Source of the DNA: Mytilus trossulus
Lineage: Eukaryota > Mollusca > Bivalvia > Mytilida > Mytilidae
Direction: 5' to 3'
NCBI RefSeq assembly: GCF_036588685.1
Contig: NC_086382.1
Coordinates: 64,650,929-64,714,928 of the forward strand
Length of the DNA stretch: 64,000 nucleotides
Each line of letters begins with the position of its first letter. Position 1 is the first letter of the stretch. The notes under the pieces are model-generated. The model did no database searches. It was given only the letters and a program-made list of their open reading frames with translations, and was not told where the DNA came from. A program made the translations under genes and the position numbers. Below are positions 32,030-42,339 of this stretch, one piece after another.

Positions 32030-33301
32030 CTGGAATATAAAAAGGACAAATATACTATAATCATTTTCTTCAATTCTCATTGGTGATCATAAATAACTCT
32101 GAAGTTTGGTACTTTTGATTATTTTACAGTAAATATAAGAATTTTGTCCAATTGTTTTTAAATGAAAACAAGACCGATTGTATTTTTTATGTTCAGATTT
32201 ATCGTTTTACGCACATTCACTCCTCTGTTTCAAATAGTAATCTTTGTAAGAGACTGTTATAAATGTATAGAATATAAATAACCATACCTTAAAAGTAGAA
32301 AGAAATGTCAGTTCCGTATCAATGATTTGTGAAATTAAATTAATGGAAAATTTGGCGGAAATTATTTTTTCTTCCTTTAATTTTTCACACATGCATAATT
32401 GTTGACACCTTTTTCTTTCAAAAACTCAAAAACAAATAACAAGGATTTTGCGCGTTTTGAAAAATAGCTTTTTAAACTACAAGTTCAATATATGAAAAGA
32501 AAAGATGGTTTAGTGTCCAGATTGTATTGGCACTACATGAATGTTGTATTATTTTGTGCGTCTAAAGCGAGTTTCAGGATTGACTTTCATGAAGACCGCT
32601 CAAAATCCAAACATTTCAAGTTCAGTAATGTTTAAGTCATTAACACGTGAAAAGATATATTACAAAAACATAAATTTACATTTAGCCAAATGCCTTTCCT
32701 GAGTGAGTTGGAACCTTAGTATGTTTTTTTTTAATCATTTCTATGCAAAACATTTCTTAATTTATAAACAGAAAGTTTAAGTGTTAAACACAGTTTTAAT
32801 GCAACATGGAATTCAAATCAGGTAGATTAAGTTTTAAAATGTTACCTTAGCAGGTGTTGATGTTAGAGGTTCCTCCAAAAATAGCCAAATCCGATTAAAC
32901 CCCCATTGTTTCGTTTCAGCCACATCCAACTCTGTTGAATTGTGCATGTCAAAAGCATGTTTAATCTTTTTAATTGTTTCTAGTTCATTTTCAGAATTCA
33001 AAAACCGTGACCTGCAACACTCGGCTATGCCTTCAAAAGGTATCTTCCAAAACTCTAATTCCTTCTCCACCAATGAACCACATGTACCCGAAGGAATGTG
33101 AACTTCATTATTCCGGTAAAAGTCTAAAATTATATTAAACAATTCCGGGTTGCGGTCAAAGAAGTAAAATCCTTTCTCAGAGATGTATTCCCTAGACTGA
33201 TTGCTTAATAATCCTAATCGTGTTTCCGGATATCTTTTAAGCGTGTTTTTTTCTGTGATGAATTTTATGCCACCGACATTTATTATCGTGCAGTTATCCA
33301 T
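31139..33301 (-). CDS. Voltage-gated potassium channel subunit, Shaw/Kv3-like
   Basis: Two exons, 33301-32846 and 32029-31139, join in phase 0 (CTAAG/GTAACA donor; TTCCAG acceptor) to 448 residues, short for a Kv channel because the C-terminus after S6 is only about 40 residues. Residues 1-105 form the T1 tetramerisation domain with H68-x5-C74-x20-C95-C96, the intersubunit zinc site of Kv2-Kv4 absent from Shaker; CGSLVEKELEFW resembles Kv3/Shaw. Then S1 (about 154-172), S2 (220-240), S3 (250-268), S4 (SLRLIRIFRIYK, 293-305), S5 (322-345), filter TVGYGD (369-374) and S6 (384-407). Oddities: S4 has three Arg and one Lys, the outermost Arg being Ile; the S4-S5 link is about three residues shorter than in Shaw; and the S6 PVP hinge is PIA (400-402). 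Expected at the plasma membrane of excitable cells; it could be a modulatory subunit. ATG at 33301-33299 opens T1 exactly. Confidence 0.93.
32030..32845 (-). other. Kv channel intron
   Basis: 816 bp, GT-AG, AT-rich. A 61-codon minus-strand ORF (32392-32207) has no channel-like sequence and is not needed for the frame. Confidence 0.7.
32846..33301 (-). CDS. Kv channel exon 1: T1 domain
   Basis: 152 codons from the start ATG to LTSTPAK. Includes the NVGG opening typical of Kv T1 domains (residues 8-11) and the zinc motif. Confidence 0.92.
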
Positions 33302-34160
33302 AGCTTAAAGGCTTGTAATCTGTGGCTAAATAATTGCTTTACTGCGATGACAATCAAGTATGTCCCATGATATTAAGCATGACTTATTAATTGATAATTG
33401 GTGTGTATGGGGTATATAACGTTAATCGTTACTTGTGCCAATTATTTTTTAATGAATCATTTTAATTTAACGATAGCATTGTAGCGAGGGCAGCATTGTG
33501 CATGGTAAGCGTGTGGGTAAGCGTGATATAACATGTGAATAATTCTAAAAAATTATTTGAAAGGTATCATTTAAAAAAAATAATGCCTGAGACATATAGT
33601 TACAGAAATACTTACGAGTCCGCAAGCACATATTGTTGATTTGTCATTATTATACTTTTTTTTTATACTGCAATCGTTCTATTTCAGCAGTCAAAATGCG
33701 TTGACTGTATATTTTCTATGTCATATGTATACAGTCACTCACCCGATATCACTTTTTTTCTCATGAATATTTAAATAGATGTTGCCGAAATAATATTTAA
33801 TTATTCATACGACTCTTCAACCTGTCATTGTTTCCGATGCATGTGTACAAACGATGCGTGGAACGACTCAACCTTGTTTCTTTTGCAATTATTGGAAAAA
33901 ACATATTTCATCTGTTAATATTTTTTGTTTGCAACCTATAAATCATTGTTTAACACTTATGATTGATAATTTAGTCCATACTCAAACGATTTCGTTCACC
34001 AGGATTGTGGTGATTCAAAAGGTAAATCCACATTGCATTTTGTTGTATATTTCTCCGCGAGCATGATCTGAGGTCTTTTTAAAGGAGATTTCCCGAAGTA
34101 TTTAAATCAAATAAATAACTTTAACGCATTAAACAACAGTTAAAAATGTTTTTATATTGC
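33302..34160. other. Region between the divergent Kv and IAP-2 genes
   Basis: Kv promoter and 5' UTR should lie in the first part. No TATA box or other site that I would defend. An ORF at 33854 (MRGTTQPCFFCNYWKK start) is open but unsupported. Confidence 0.4.
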
Positions 34161-34162
34161 AG

Positions 34163-34328
34163 TATAAAGACAATAATAGTGCATTGACTTGACATATCAA
34201 CGATATAAGGATTCGGCCCGAAACGGGGAAATAGCTCGGCTCAGCCTCGCATTTCACCGTTTCTTAGCCTCATCCTTATATCGTCGATATATGTCAAGTC
34301 AATGCACTATAATATTATTGTCTATATA
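34163..34328. mobile_element. 166-bp foldback MITE
   Basis: Arms of about 55 bases: left AGACAATAATAGTGCATTG, ACTTGACATATCAACG, ATATAAGGAT; right is the reverse complement with two small indels. A central CGGCTCAGCC segment is less AT-rich. Target-site duplication not certain (possibly TA). Confidence 0.8.
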
Positions 34329-34542
34329 TTCTATTATTACACAAATACATTGTTGCTTAGTTATGATCACTTATTGGCTTTGATTTTAAAAACTTGAACA
34401 GTTTTGAAGAAATGAATAATATCAACAGACCAGTCTATACACAGAGTAGTACATGTCTTACTTCAATAAATGCTGTGGTAACGTATAACAGCCATGCAAT
34501 GTTTAATTTAGTACGTGCAATGCAGCGTAAGCGTGAATAACT

Positions 34543-34906
34543 CACAGGTGCTTGAGGACAGGATCCTGTATGAGCCCCTCCCCCTTTTTTTTATATTCAA
34601 AAATCTCAGATTTTTCGATATATATTACTTATTTGTACCATATATATACTAATATACCATATATACCATATGTATACTCTAAATATGCATGTTTACTATC
34701 AACGTGAATCTCGACTATAGAGCGCTCTATAGTCGAGATTCACGTTGATAGTAAACATGCATATTTAGAGTATAAATATGGTATATTAGTATACATATGG
34801 TACAAATAAGTGATATATATCGAAAAATCTGAGATTTATGAATATAAAAAAAGGGGGGGAGGGACTATATGGGGCTCATACAGGATCCTGTCCTCAAGCA
34901 TCTGTG
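34543..34906. mobile_element. 364-bp near-perfect palindromic MITE, hAT-type
   Basis: Symmetric about 34723/34724 (CTATAGAGCGCTCTATAG at the centre). Termini are CACAGGTGCTTGAGGACAGG on the left and the complement of CACAGATGCTTGAGGACAGG on the right. The 8-bp sequence GAATAACT occurs immediately outside both ends (34535-34542 and 34907-34914), a target-site duplication of the length made by hAT transposases. Arms are about 180 bases with few differences, mainly in the AT-rich middle. No ORF. The two arms could extrude as a cruciform or be transcribed as a long hairpin RNA. Confidence 0.9.
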
Positions 34907-34914
34907 GAATAACT

Positions 34915-35724
34915 TAGTCACAAAAAAAAAAGTCTTATACATATCAGTCGACCGGCAAAAATCTCAAATGGTGTTTGTCAGTAACTTTGACATATATTAC
35001 AAGTAAAAACAATTCGTTTAATGAAAAAAAGATAAAATGGGGGTCATTCGGGATACTCCCATTCACAGACACCCAAAAGGGTATCCTGTCTACTAGAACC
35101 TGTGAACTTAGTAAGACTGCGTATATATAACTGCGATTTGGAATTTGGATCTTATTAATATAGAAATACAATCATTTTGATTGTATAAGTATGTTTACAG
35201 TCCATGTGTTTTTCAGGTTATTATTAATAGATCCCATGTAATGGGTTTTCCCTTTATATCTTTAAATAGACGGTTTGTAATGGCTGAAAAGAAATGACTT
35301 CCTCATAATGCTAGTAAGTAGTTTTTCCTGTTACACTTTATCTAAGAATATTTTTTGGGAAAGTTTGTGATATTAACAATAAATTTATACATATATATAT
35401 AAATTAATTAAGTAAATAGTAAATTGTTTGAACATAAGAAAAGTAGAATTAATACATACTGATTAGAGAATAATTCCTTCGAATGTCCATATCCTTAGCA
35501 ATGAATAAAATACTCGTTGTTAACTAAGTATTTTCGTTATAAAGATTCGCTGTGATTTTTGTAAATGTAAATTTTTTAGTTAGCACCTCATTATTTTATA
35601 TTTAGATTTTGCATTAAACAGACCTAATAAACAGGGCATCATTTTAAAAGTTAATATATCACTTGAACAATAATTTAATGTGCATATAGTAAACGTAAAG
35701 TATATATGCAAAATTTGATTGCAG
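34915..35724. other. 5' region of IAP-2, nothing recognised
   Basis: An earlier IAP-2 exon with the start codon is expected upstream of 35725, since that exon opens at an acceptor, but no candidate stands out. Confidence 0.4.
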
Positions 35725-35899
35725 AGCACAACTGCAAACAGCAATGCAGCTACTGAAACAAGTATGGGCATTACAACAACGCGAGCAAAATATACACAGT
35801 ACGGATCTTATAGAAGTCGCGTGTCTACCTTCAGTGATATGAGAAGTAATATTATACAGTCTAAGGAAATACTAGCACGTGCTGGGTTCTTCTATACAG
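35725..35899 (+). CDS. IAP-2 exon: N-terminal half of BIR
   Basis: Acceptor ATTGCAG, donor ACAG/GTTTGT. Thr/Ser-rich lead, then [14 protein letters not shown] and [10 protein letters not shown]. Confidence 0.87.
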
Positions 35900-38800
35900 G
35901 TTTGTTTCCATAGATAGAAAGGGTAGTTTTTGAAGCTTGAATAAAATATTGACTATAGAACACAAACAAAAGCGTGAATAAAATTTTGACTATAGAACAC
36001 AAAAGCTAGATTAAAGTTTTGACTATAGAACACAAAAGCTTGAATAAAATATTGACTATAGAACACAAAAGCTTGATTAAAGTTTTGACTATAGAATACA
36101 AAATCTTGAATACAATTTTGACTATAGAACACAAAAGCTTGATTAAAGTTTTGACTATAGAATACAAAATCTTATATAAAAATTTGACTATAGAACACAA
36201 AAGCTTGAATAAAATATTGACTATAGAACACAAAAGCTTGATTAAAGTTTTGACTAAAGAATACAAAAGCTTGATTAAAATATTGACTATAGAACACAAA
36301 AGCTTATATAAAATTTTGACTATAGAACACAAAAGCTTGAATAAAATATTGACTATAGAACACAAAAGCTTGATTAAAGTTTTGACTATAGAACACAAAA
36401 GCTTGAATAAAATTTTGACTTTAGAATACAAAAGCTTATATAAAATTTTGACTATAGAACACAAAAGCTTGATTAAAGTTTTGACTATAGAACACAAAAG
36501 CTTGAATAAAATATTGACTATTGAACACAAAAGCTTGATTAAAGTTTTGACTATAGAACACAAAAGCTTGAATAAAATTTTGACTATAGAACACAAAAGC
36601 TTGAATAAAATATTGACTATTGAACACAAAAGCTTGAATAAAATTTTGACTATAGAACACAAAAGCTTGATTAAAGTTTTGACTATAGAATACAAAAGCT
36701 TATATACAAATTTTGACTTTAGAACACAAAAGCTTGAATAAAATTTTGACTATAGAACACAAAAGCTTGATTAAAGTTTTGACTATAGAACACAAAAGCT
36801 TAAATAAAATGTTGACTATAATACACAACAGCTTAAATATTTTTTTTACTATGGAACACAAAAGCTTGATTAAAATTTTGAAGATTTACAAACACAAATA
36901 TACATCATAGTGTATTTATATATAGTTCTGTAATGTGTTTTGTATCATTACTTGATATATCAGTAATACACAACATCGACGTTTATTATACACAGTTGTT
37001 GCCATTATATTATTATAGCTATTATTTACCAAACATTTAAAAGAAGGCAAGAATTGAATCAAATTATTAAAATGTAAATGTATTATTTTAAACACTTTAG
37101 GAACAGGCGATCTTGTTCGGTGTTTTTACTGTGGGGGAGGTTTAAGAAACTGGGACAGATCAGACGACCCGTGGACAGAACATAAACGATGGTTTCCTAA
37201 ATGTGATTTCCTCAACAAATTTTCGGATAGGGAACAGACCAATTCAGAAAACAATGTTTCAGCCCAATACGAACGTTCGGTGAGTGAAATTTGAATACGT
37301 CAGTTTTTTTCTCAATTATAAATATTTTGATGACACAGTACATCTCTTATACAGTTTGAGGCTTTAAAGGAAAACTGAAAATTTGCTTCATTTATTGCAA
37401 CTTCATTTTTTTGTACAAACTATTCTAGTTAAAAATAAGGTACATCTTAAATTGGAACTGTAAGTTTACACTGACTGGTTCTCTTAATGAATCAGATATT
37501 GAAACAAAACACAATGAATAAAAATCAAAAATCAAGAATAACATATTGAAACAGAAAAAAATCGAATTACTATTTGTATATTTTTTATAAGAAATGTGCC
37601 AGTCGCTTTTAATTCTAAAGCTGATATGAAAAATTATGGCATACAATTATTGACTGTTTTTTTTACTTAATTATAACTGGTGAAATGTTTGAATAAACCT
37701 TGTCGAATATGTTTTAACAGCTTCAGTTGCCAATATACATCGGCCAAGATATCGGAGAAAGTGGCGAGAACACAGTTACTCTAGATCCAGGAAATACCAA
37801 TCTTGACATCATCATTGCAGCCAAGGCAGTACTTCACTTAGGATATAATCGGTTGGATGTCAGAAATGCATTGGATTTATGTAGCAAAGAAACGAGTTGT
37901 AAGTAAACAGTTACATTACGACGATACAAGTTTACAACCTACGTTGCTTTGTCATTCTGTCGATAACGAATGTCAGAAAACATAAATTGTGTAGGTGCAT
38001 TCCAGTTGTATTCACACAGGAACAGAAGTGTGATGCCATATTGGTTAGATTTATGAATCAACTCAGGACCATCAGCTAAATTTCCAACAGATTTGAATTA
38101 AAAATCGTTTTAATATATAAAAAAAAGATGTGGTATGATTGCCAAATGTAACAACTATCCACAAAAGACCAAAATTACGAAGTAACTACAATCCGTTTCC
38201 CTTCAAGTCATGAATGTGACTTAGCAAACCAGACTATTTACCGGATTTGTTATTACATAAGCAACACGGCGGATTCCACATCTGGAACAGGATCTGCTAA
38301 CCCTTCCGGAGCATCTGATATCACCCTTAGTTTTTGTTTGGGTTCGTGTTGATTATTCTTTGGGTTTCTTTGTTGTGTCATGTGTACTTTTGATTGTTTG
38401 TTTGTCTTTTTCATTTTTAGCCATGGCGCTGTCAGTTTATTTTCGATCTATGAGTTTGACTGTCCCTCTGGTATCTTTCGTTTCTCTATCTTTTATCTAA
38501 AGTGTAAACTTTAAATAATAACGTTGCCTAGCTACAATAAATAACCTGTAACAATACATATACCAATACACAAACTATCGCCCCATAATTAACATTTTAC
38601 CTATATAATGAGTTTGCCTTCTAAAGGAATCGTTATATATAATATAACGCTTTACCTTCACATCAAAATCATTGTACTCTTGAGTTATTTATTTCCAAAT
38701 CATTAAAATTTCAGCTTTGGAATTGAGCTAATTAAAATGATTTTAAAAAGATATTTTCTTGGGAATAGTGATTTTTAAATATTTAATCTAATTGTTTTAT

Positions 38801-39593
38801 TTATAGCAACACATGTAACAGCACTCCAGTTATTGACAAAAATATTACAATTGAAACATATACTAGAAAGCGACAGTGAAGACAGTCCGAATGGAAGTCG
38901 GACACAAGAAAATGATGACTCTTTTATTGAGATTGGTATGTATATCTTTGTACATGGCTGGTACTTACAGTTAAAATATTAATGATTTTATTTTTGTGCG
39001 ATTGAAATTAAGAGTGAATTATTAAAATAATCTTTTATAACTAAGTAATGTTAGAGCAGAGATACAAGGAGTAACTATCATTAGCATTACACTTTATTAA
39101 GGTTATGATTTTATTTTTGGTATCAGCATTTTTAGTAGTTTGACAATGGAAATTAGGAACACAATGTATTTCAAAGAGGCAACAACCCTATCAAAAGTAT
39201 CCAAGGCAATCAATAGGTATTCAACGGAGTGAGAAAATCCCGTACCCGGAGGTGGGCCTCATGTTTTATTGAACAAAATACGATGTTCCAATATATCTTT
39301 AAAATATTTGCAGTTGTTAGTTTTTGATTCTGTATTGTGAGTTGTGATTGTTGATGTATTTTCATAGGAAGTTATTGTTTTCTTGACTTGTGATTGAACA
39401 TCTAATTTCAGAAAAAGAAAATATTGATTTGAAAGATAAATTTTTCTGCAAAATTTGTCAACAAACTTCAGCGGAAGTGGCTTTCTTACCATGTGGACAT
39501 TTAGTGACGTGTCAAGACTGTGGACCTGCAGTGAAATATTGTATAGTTTGTAAAACTCTTGTGAAGGCCACTGTGAAAGTGTTTATGTCCTGA
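35725..39593 (+). CDS. Inhibitor-of-apoptosis protein, BIR / UBA / RING (IAP-2)
   Basis: Exons 35725-35899, 37101-37279, 37721-37898, 38807-38935 and 39412-39593 join in frame (phases 1, 0, 1, 1) to 280 codons and TGA. The BIR is split at FFYT(G) exactly as in IAP-1. Exon 2 has CFYC-x16-H-x6-C and keeps GGGL, NW, an acidic residue (SDDPW) and RWFP, equivalent to XIAP Leu307, Trp310, Glu314 and Trp323, so it should bind IAP-binding-motif peptides of caspase or Smac type. Exons 3-4 hold a UBA domain ([18 protein letters not shown]), which binds ubiquitin chains in cIAPs. Exon 5 is a RING (CKIC, LPCGH, CQDC, CIVCK) ending VKVFMS. The usual CPxCR at the last pair is CIVCK. Likely an E3 ligase in apoptosis or immune signalling. 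The start codon is not found; AATAAA lies at 39668-39673, 75 bases after the stop. Confidence 0.92.
35936..36886. repeat. 33-bp minisatellite, about 29 copies
   Basis: Unit TTGACTATAGAACACAAAAG + CTTGAATAAAATT with three main variants of the last third (GAATAAAAT, GATTAAAGT, TATATAAAAT). Because 33 is a multiple of three and the unit lacks stops in some frames, both strands show open frames of more than 220 codons ([11 protein letters not shown]-type repeat on plus, [11 protein letters not shown]-type on minus). It sits 36 bases after the donor of the first IAP-2 exon, inside the intron that splits the BIR. I regard the ORFs as non-coding. Confidence 0.95.
37101..37279 (+). CDS. IAP-2 exon: zinc half of BIR
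   Basis: Phase 1 in, 0 out (TTCG/GTGAGT). All zinc ligands and peptide-groove residues are present. Confidence 0.92.
37721..37898 (+). CDS. IAP-2 exon: UBA domain, first part
   Basis: Acceptor TTTTAACAG, donor GAGTT/GTAAGT, phase 1 out. Contains the LGY loop equivalent to the UBA MGF/Y motif. Confidence 0.88.
38110..38175 (-). repeat. R2 dispersed repeat, terminal fragment
   Basis: AAAAGATGTGGTATGATTGC, ACAACTATCCACAAAAGACC: the R2 end in reverse, abutting an R1 3' UTR fragment. Confidence 0.65.
38176..38505 (+). mobile_element. R1 retroelement 3' UTR
   Basis: Same 3' UTR as after the RT tail at 3.77 kb and 61.6 kb, from the CTACAATCCGTTTCCCTTC region through 'AGTTTGACTGTCCCTCTGGT' and TCTTTCGTTTCTCTATC. 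No RT coding left. Lies in IAP-2 intron 3. Confidence 0.75.
38807..38935 (+). CDS. IAP-2 exon: end of UBA and acidic linker
   Basis: Phase 1 in and out. [20 protein letters not shown] completes the UBA helix; an acidic Ser-rich linker follows. Confidence 0.83.
39150..39270 (+). repeat. R5 dispersed repeat, fragment
   Basis: TTTCAAAGAGGCAACAACCC, GGTATTCAACGGAGTGAG and AAATCCCGTACCCGGAGG match the R5 pieces around 40.3 and 41.25 kb. Confidence 0.65.
39412..39593 (+). CDS. IAP-2 exon: RING finger and stop
   Basis: Acceptor ATTTCAG. All eight zinc ligands are present; TGA at 39591-39593. Confidence 0.93.
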
Positions 39594-39667
39594 ATTCTCA
39601 ATGACGTTGGAACAGTTTATAACCCCATATCAATTTTGCTTGAAAAGCCAGTATTTATTTATTTAAA

Positions 39668-39673
39668 AATAAA
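39668..39673 (+). promoter_or_regulatory. IAP-2 polyadenylation signal
   Basis: AATAAA, 75 bases after the stop codon, in A-rich sequence. The cleavage site is not identified. Confidence 0.6.
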
Positions 39674-40194
39674 ATTAATGTTATAAAATCTATCACAGTT
39701 TGTTAGATACCAACCTAGAGACTATATATCTCAAATGTCATTTACAACCAATCCCTGACTTTGGATCGGCGGCAGGATTAAACGTGTGAGTGATCGCTTG
39801 ATACTCCTTTTACATGGGAGAGTAACAATACATAAACTGTATAAGGCATCAGATTAAAAAGTAGAACAACACGTAAAGTATCAATATAGACTATTCGCAC
39901 TTACTGAAAATTAATCAAAGTAAATTCCAAATAATAAATATTATAAATAATAAATATTCCATGTTTTCTCAGACTAAAATATCAATCAGTGCGCATCGAA
40001 CGGATTTAATGTAAATGCTTCATATACAATTTGAGAAAAAAAACATGATCTTGTGCAAAACCTAACTATATATTATGTAGGAACAGTGAGTGTGGATAAC
40101 TATTGAACACTTTAAAAGTAGTTACATTTTAAAAGCAATGCTAGTTACAAAAAAAAACAAACTTTTAAAATGATCTTACTACATTGCTAAATTG

Positions 40195-41480
40195 ATAACT
40201 TTGAGGATTAGTTTTGCAATTAAATAGAGAATGGAATTGTGGAATGTGCCAATGAAACAACGACCCGATCAAAGAGTAAACAAACACAGCTAATGCGGGG
40301 TTCACACATTGCCGATTATTGCTCCCGTTTGAGATCAGACAGCAATACGACACGAAAAGTGAAAAAGTCGGATTAGTATCCTCAATTATCTGGAATGTCT
40401 TATCATTGTCTAAACACAGTCGTTTTAGTTCGTAACAAATTCTTACGGGTCGGGAAGGGTCCGAATAGTTCGGCAAAGCACCCCGACAGTTAGGTGCGTC
40501 CCGTAACATTCGGGACAACTCAGCCGATTTTGTCTAGTCGGATTACAATTGTGGCTATGTCGTGACAGATTCTGTTGTATCGGATCGAATTCCGAACAAT
40601 GTCTTGTGTATTCTGGACGGTGTCTTGTGGTACGGGAATTATCTGGAGTAATTTTTCATAGTTGTTTTTCTGCCGATTGAGTCCAGATGACATCCAGATC
40701 TTGTCGATTGCGAACCGTTTTTTGCCGAAACCGTTCCGAAACAGTCCCGTTATTAATACGAAATTAATCAATGATACCCACGTCAGAGTCCCAACAATTA
40801 CAGAATACAATACGACTGAGACCAGACAAAGCCGTTTGCAATGCGATAGAGCGGACCGTGATATGATTACGTTCCGACAGTACCTGATCATCCCGAATAT
40901 GCCGACAGTTTTCTAACGGATATCTTCCGTCAGCGTCGGTCCACTGTCTGGTCGTGACATACTCGGTCGAATTTTACCTGGCGAAAAATACAAATCGGGT
41001 TAGAAGCGGATTCAGAACGGGATTATCGGGACTTATTCGCTTAGAAGCGGTTGAATATCGTCGCATCCTGAACACTATCTGATTGTTGTCGTGATCAAAT
41101 TATTTTTTTTTACAAATTTTGATTTAAGTTTTAATTTCCATCCACGATTCACAGGATCTTGATCAGACTTTTGATAAATTTTAATCGGGAATGGTCCTGT
41201 CGATGACGGTAGTAAAAATCGTGAATGTGTGACTCCAGCTTAAAGGCTTCCAATTGGTCTTCAATTCAGCGAGAAAATCCGGCACCCGTAGGCGGATATC
41301 TGCTGGCCCCTTAACAAATATACGTGCTAGTTAAGGAAGAATTAACGTAATACTAAACTCTTAAATATATGAATGAACTAAAATGAAAAAAAAAAACATG
41401 CAAAAAACAAGACTGACAAAGGCCAGAGGCTCCTGTCTGGAGACATGCGAAAAAAATGCGACGGAATTAAACATGTCCAG
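40195..41480 (+). repeat. R5 dispersed repeat, split by a nested transposon
   Basis: Left piece 40195-40296 (CAATGAAACAACGACCCGAT) and right piece 41237-41480 (TCTTCAATTCAGCGAGAAAA, CCGGCACCCGTAGGCGG, AAAGGCCAGAGGCTCCTGTC) are adjacent in other R5 copies. The 940 bases between them are the insertion listed next. Confidence 0.7.
40297..41236. mobile_element. Nested GC-richer non-autonomous DNA transposon (~940 bp)
   Basis: Ends form an imperfect terminal inverted repeat: GGGGTTCACACATTGCCGAT + TATTGCTCCCG on the left, and the complement of GGAGTCACACATTCACGATT + TTTACTACCG on the right. Base composition is clearly less AT-rich than its surroundings, with many CCGATT, TCGG and TCCGA motifs on both strands. 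It interrupts an R5 repeat. AGCTAATG and AGCTTAAA flank the ends, possibly a diverged 8-bp duplication (hAT-like). Two minus-strand ORFs (123 and 117 codons) and one plus ORF show no transposase motif. Confidence 0.75.
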
Positions 41481-42339
41481 AAGATTAACGTTAATAAAAA
41501 TAAATACCAGTTACGGAATTCCTGAATTGATTTTTTATCAATTATTTATAGAGGCAAAATATCAAATATCACTACAGACACGCGAACATAGCGAACATAA
41601 CCGTCAAAAGAAAGGAACATGTACGATAGAGAACGAGACTCGTACCTGTCGTAATTTAGGTAACCAGTATATTCAAAGTACCTTTAAAAGTTCCGAGGAC
41701 ACTACAACTGAGATATCATTGTAGAAATGGTTAAGATGTATATACTTGTGTTATTTGAATATCTGTGGAGCGTTAGACATTGGATGTAGAAGAACCTATT
41801 ATTTCCGTTTTCAGAACTTCCAGTTAGTATTTAGCAATTACGCGTTATACCACCTTCACGTTGCTAGCTGTTTTGTCGCCAGTATGATCACGAAACGCTT
41901 TACGAGTACTCCAAGCATATTCCATATCTTAGAAATCTGGGCATTATTAACACTTTTATTAATATCCAAATGATTTTCAAAATGCGATACACGTATGCGA
42001 ATAACCACAAGCATGCATTTTTGAAATACTTAAAACGTATTATTTTTGTACTTACATAAATGTAGTACATTGATCCAGTTTACTCTTATTTTACAATAGA
42101 AAGGAAGATCATCGAAGAAAATCTTTCATAACTTGACTTCACACTTTTCGATATATTTTCGATGAATGATGATGTTGTCCTTTTTCGCACCAATTATCCG
42201 TTACAATGTACCCTCGGTCATAAACGATGTTAATGTCCCCTGCACGTCATTTATGGTTTATGAGTGCACTTCGATGTGTATCAATCTCAAGCTGATGAAA
42301 AAGCATTTGTATTACCGACGTTCAAAATAAGTTATTGGC
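41481..42339. other. Nothing recognised
   Basis: A 113-codon ORF spans 41383-41724 but begins inside R5 and has no domain. A GTTCAAAATAAGTTATTGG segment near 42321 leads into R2. Confidence 0.4.

Noticed and set aside
32207-32392. Extra Kv channel exon
   Set aside because: Exons 32846 and 32029 already join in phase 0 directly from T1 to S1; this ORF has no channel sequence.
33854-34066. Possible first exon of IAP-2
   Set aside because: Open frame starting MRGTTQPCFFC but no IAP-like sequence and no clear donor in a matching phase.
36006-36741. Long ORFs on both strands (229-240 codons) as repeat proteins
   Set aside because: They result from a stop-poor 33-bp tandem repeat inside an intron; both strands are equally open, which is not expected of a real gene.
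36006-36886. CRISPR-like array
   Set aside because: Units are contiguous with no unique spacers, and the sequence is animal nuclear DNA.
40165-40916. ORFs of 117, 123 and 84 codons in the GC-richer block
   Set aside because: Open only because the block is less AT-rich; no transposase or other motif and overlapping on both strands.
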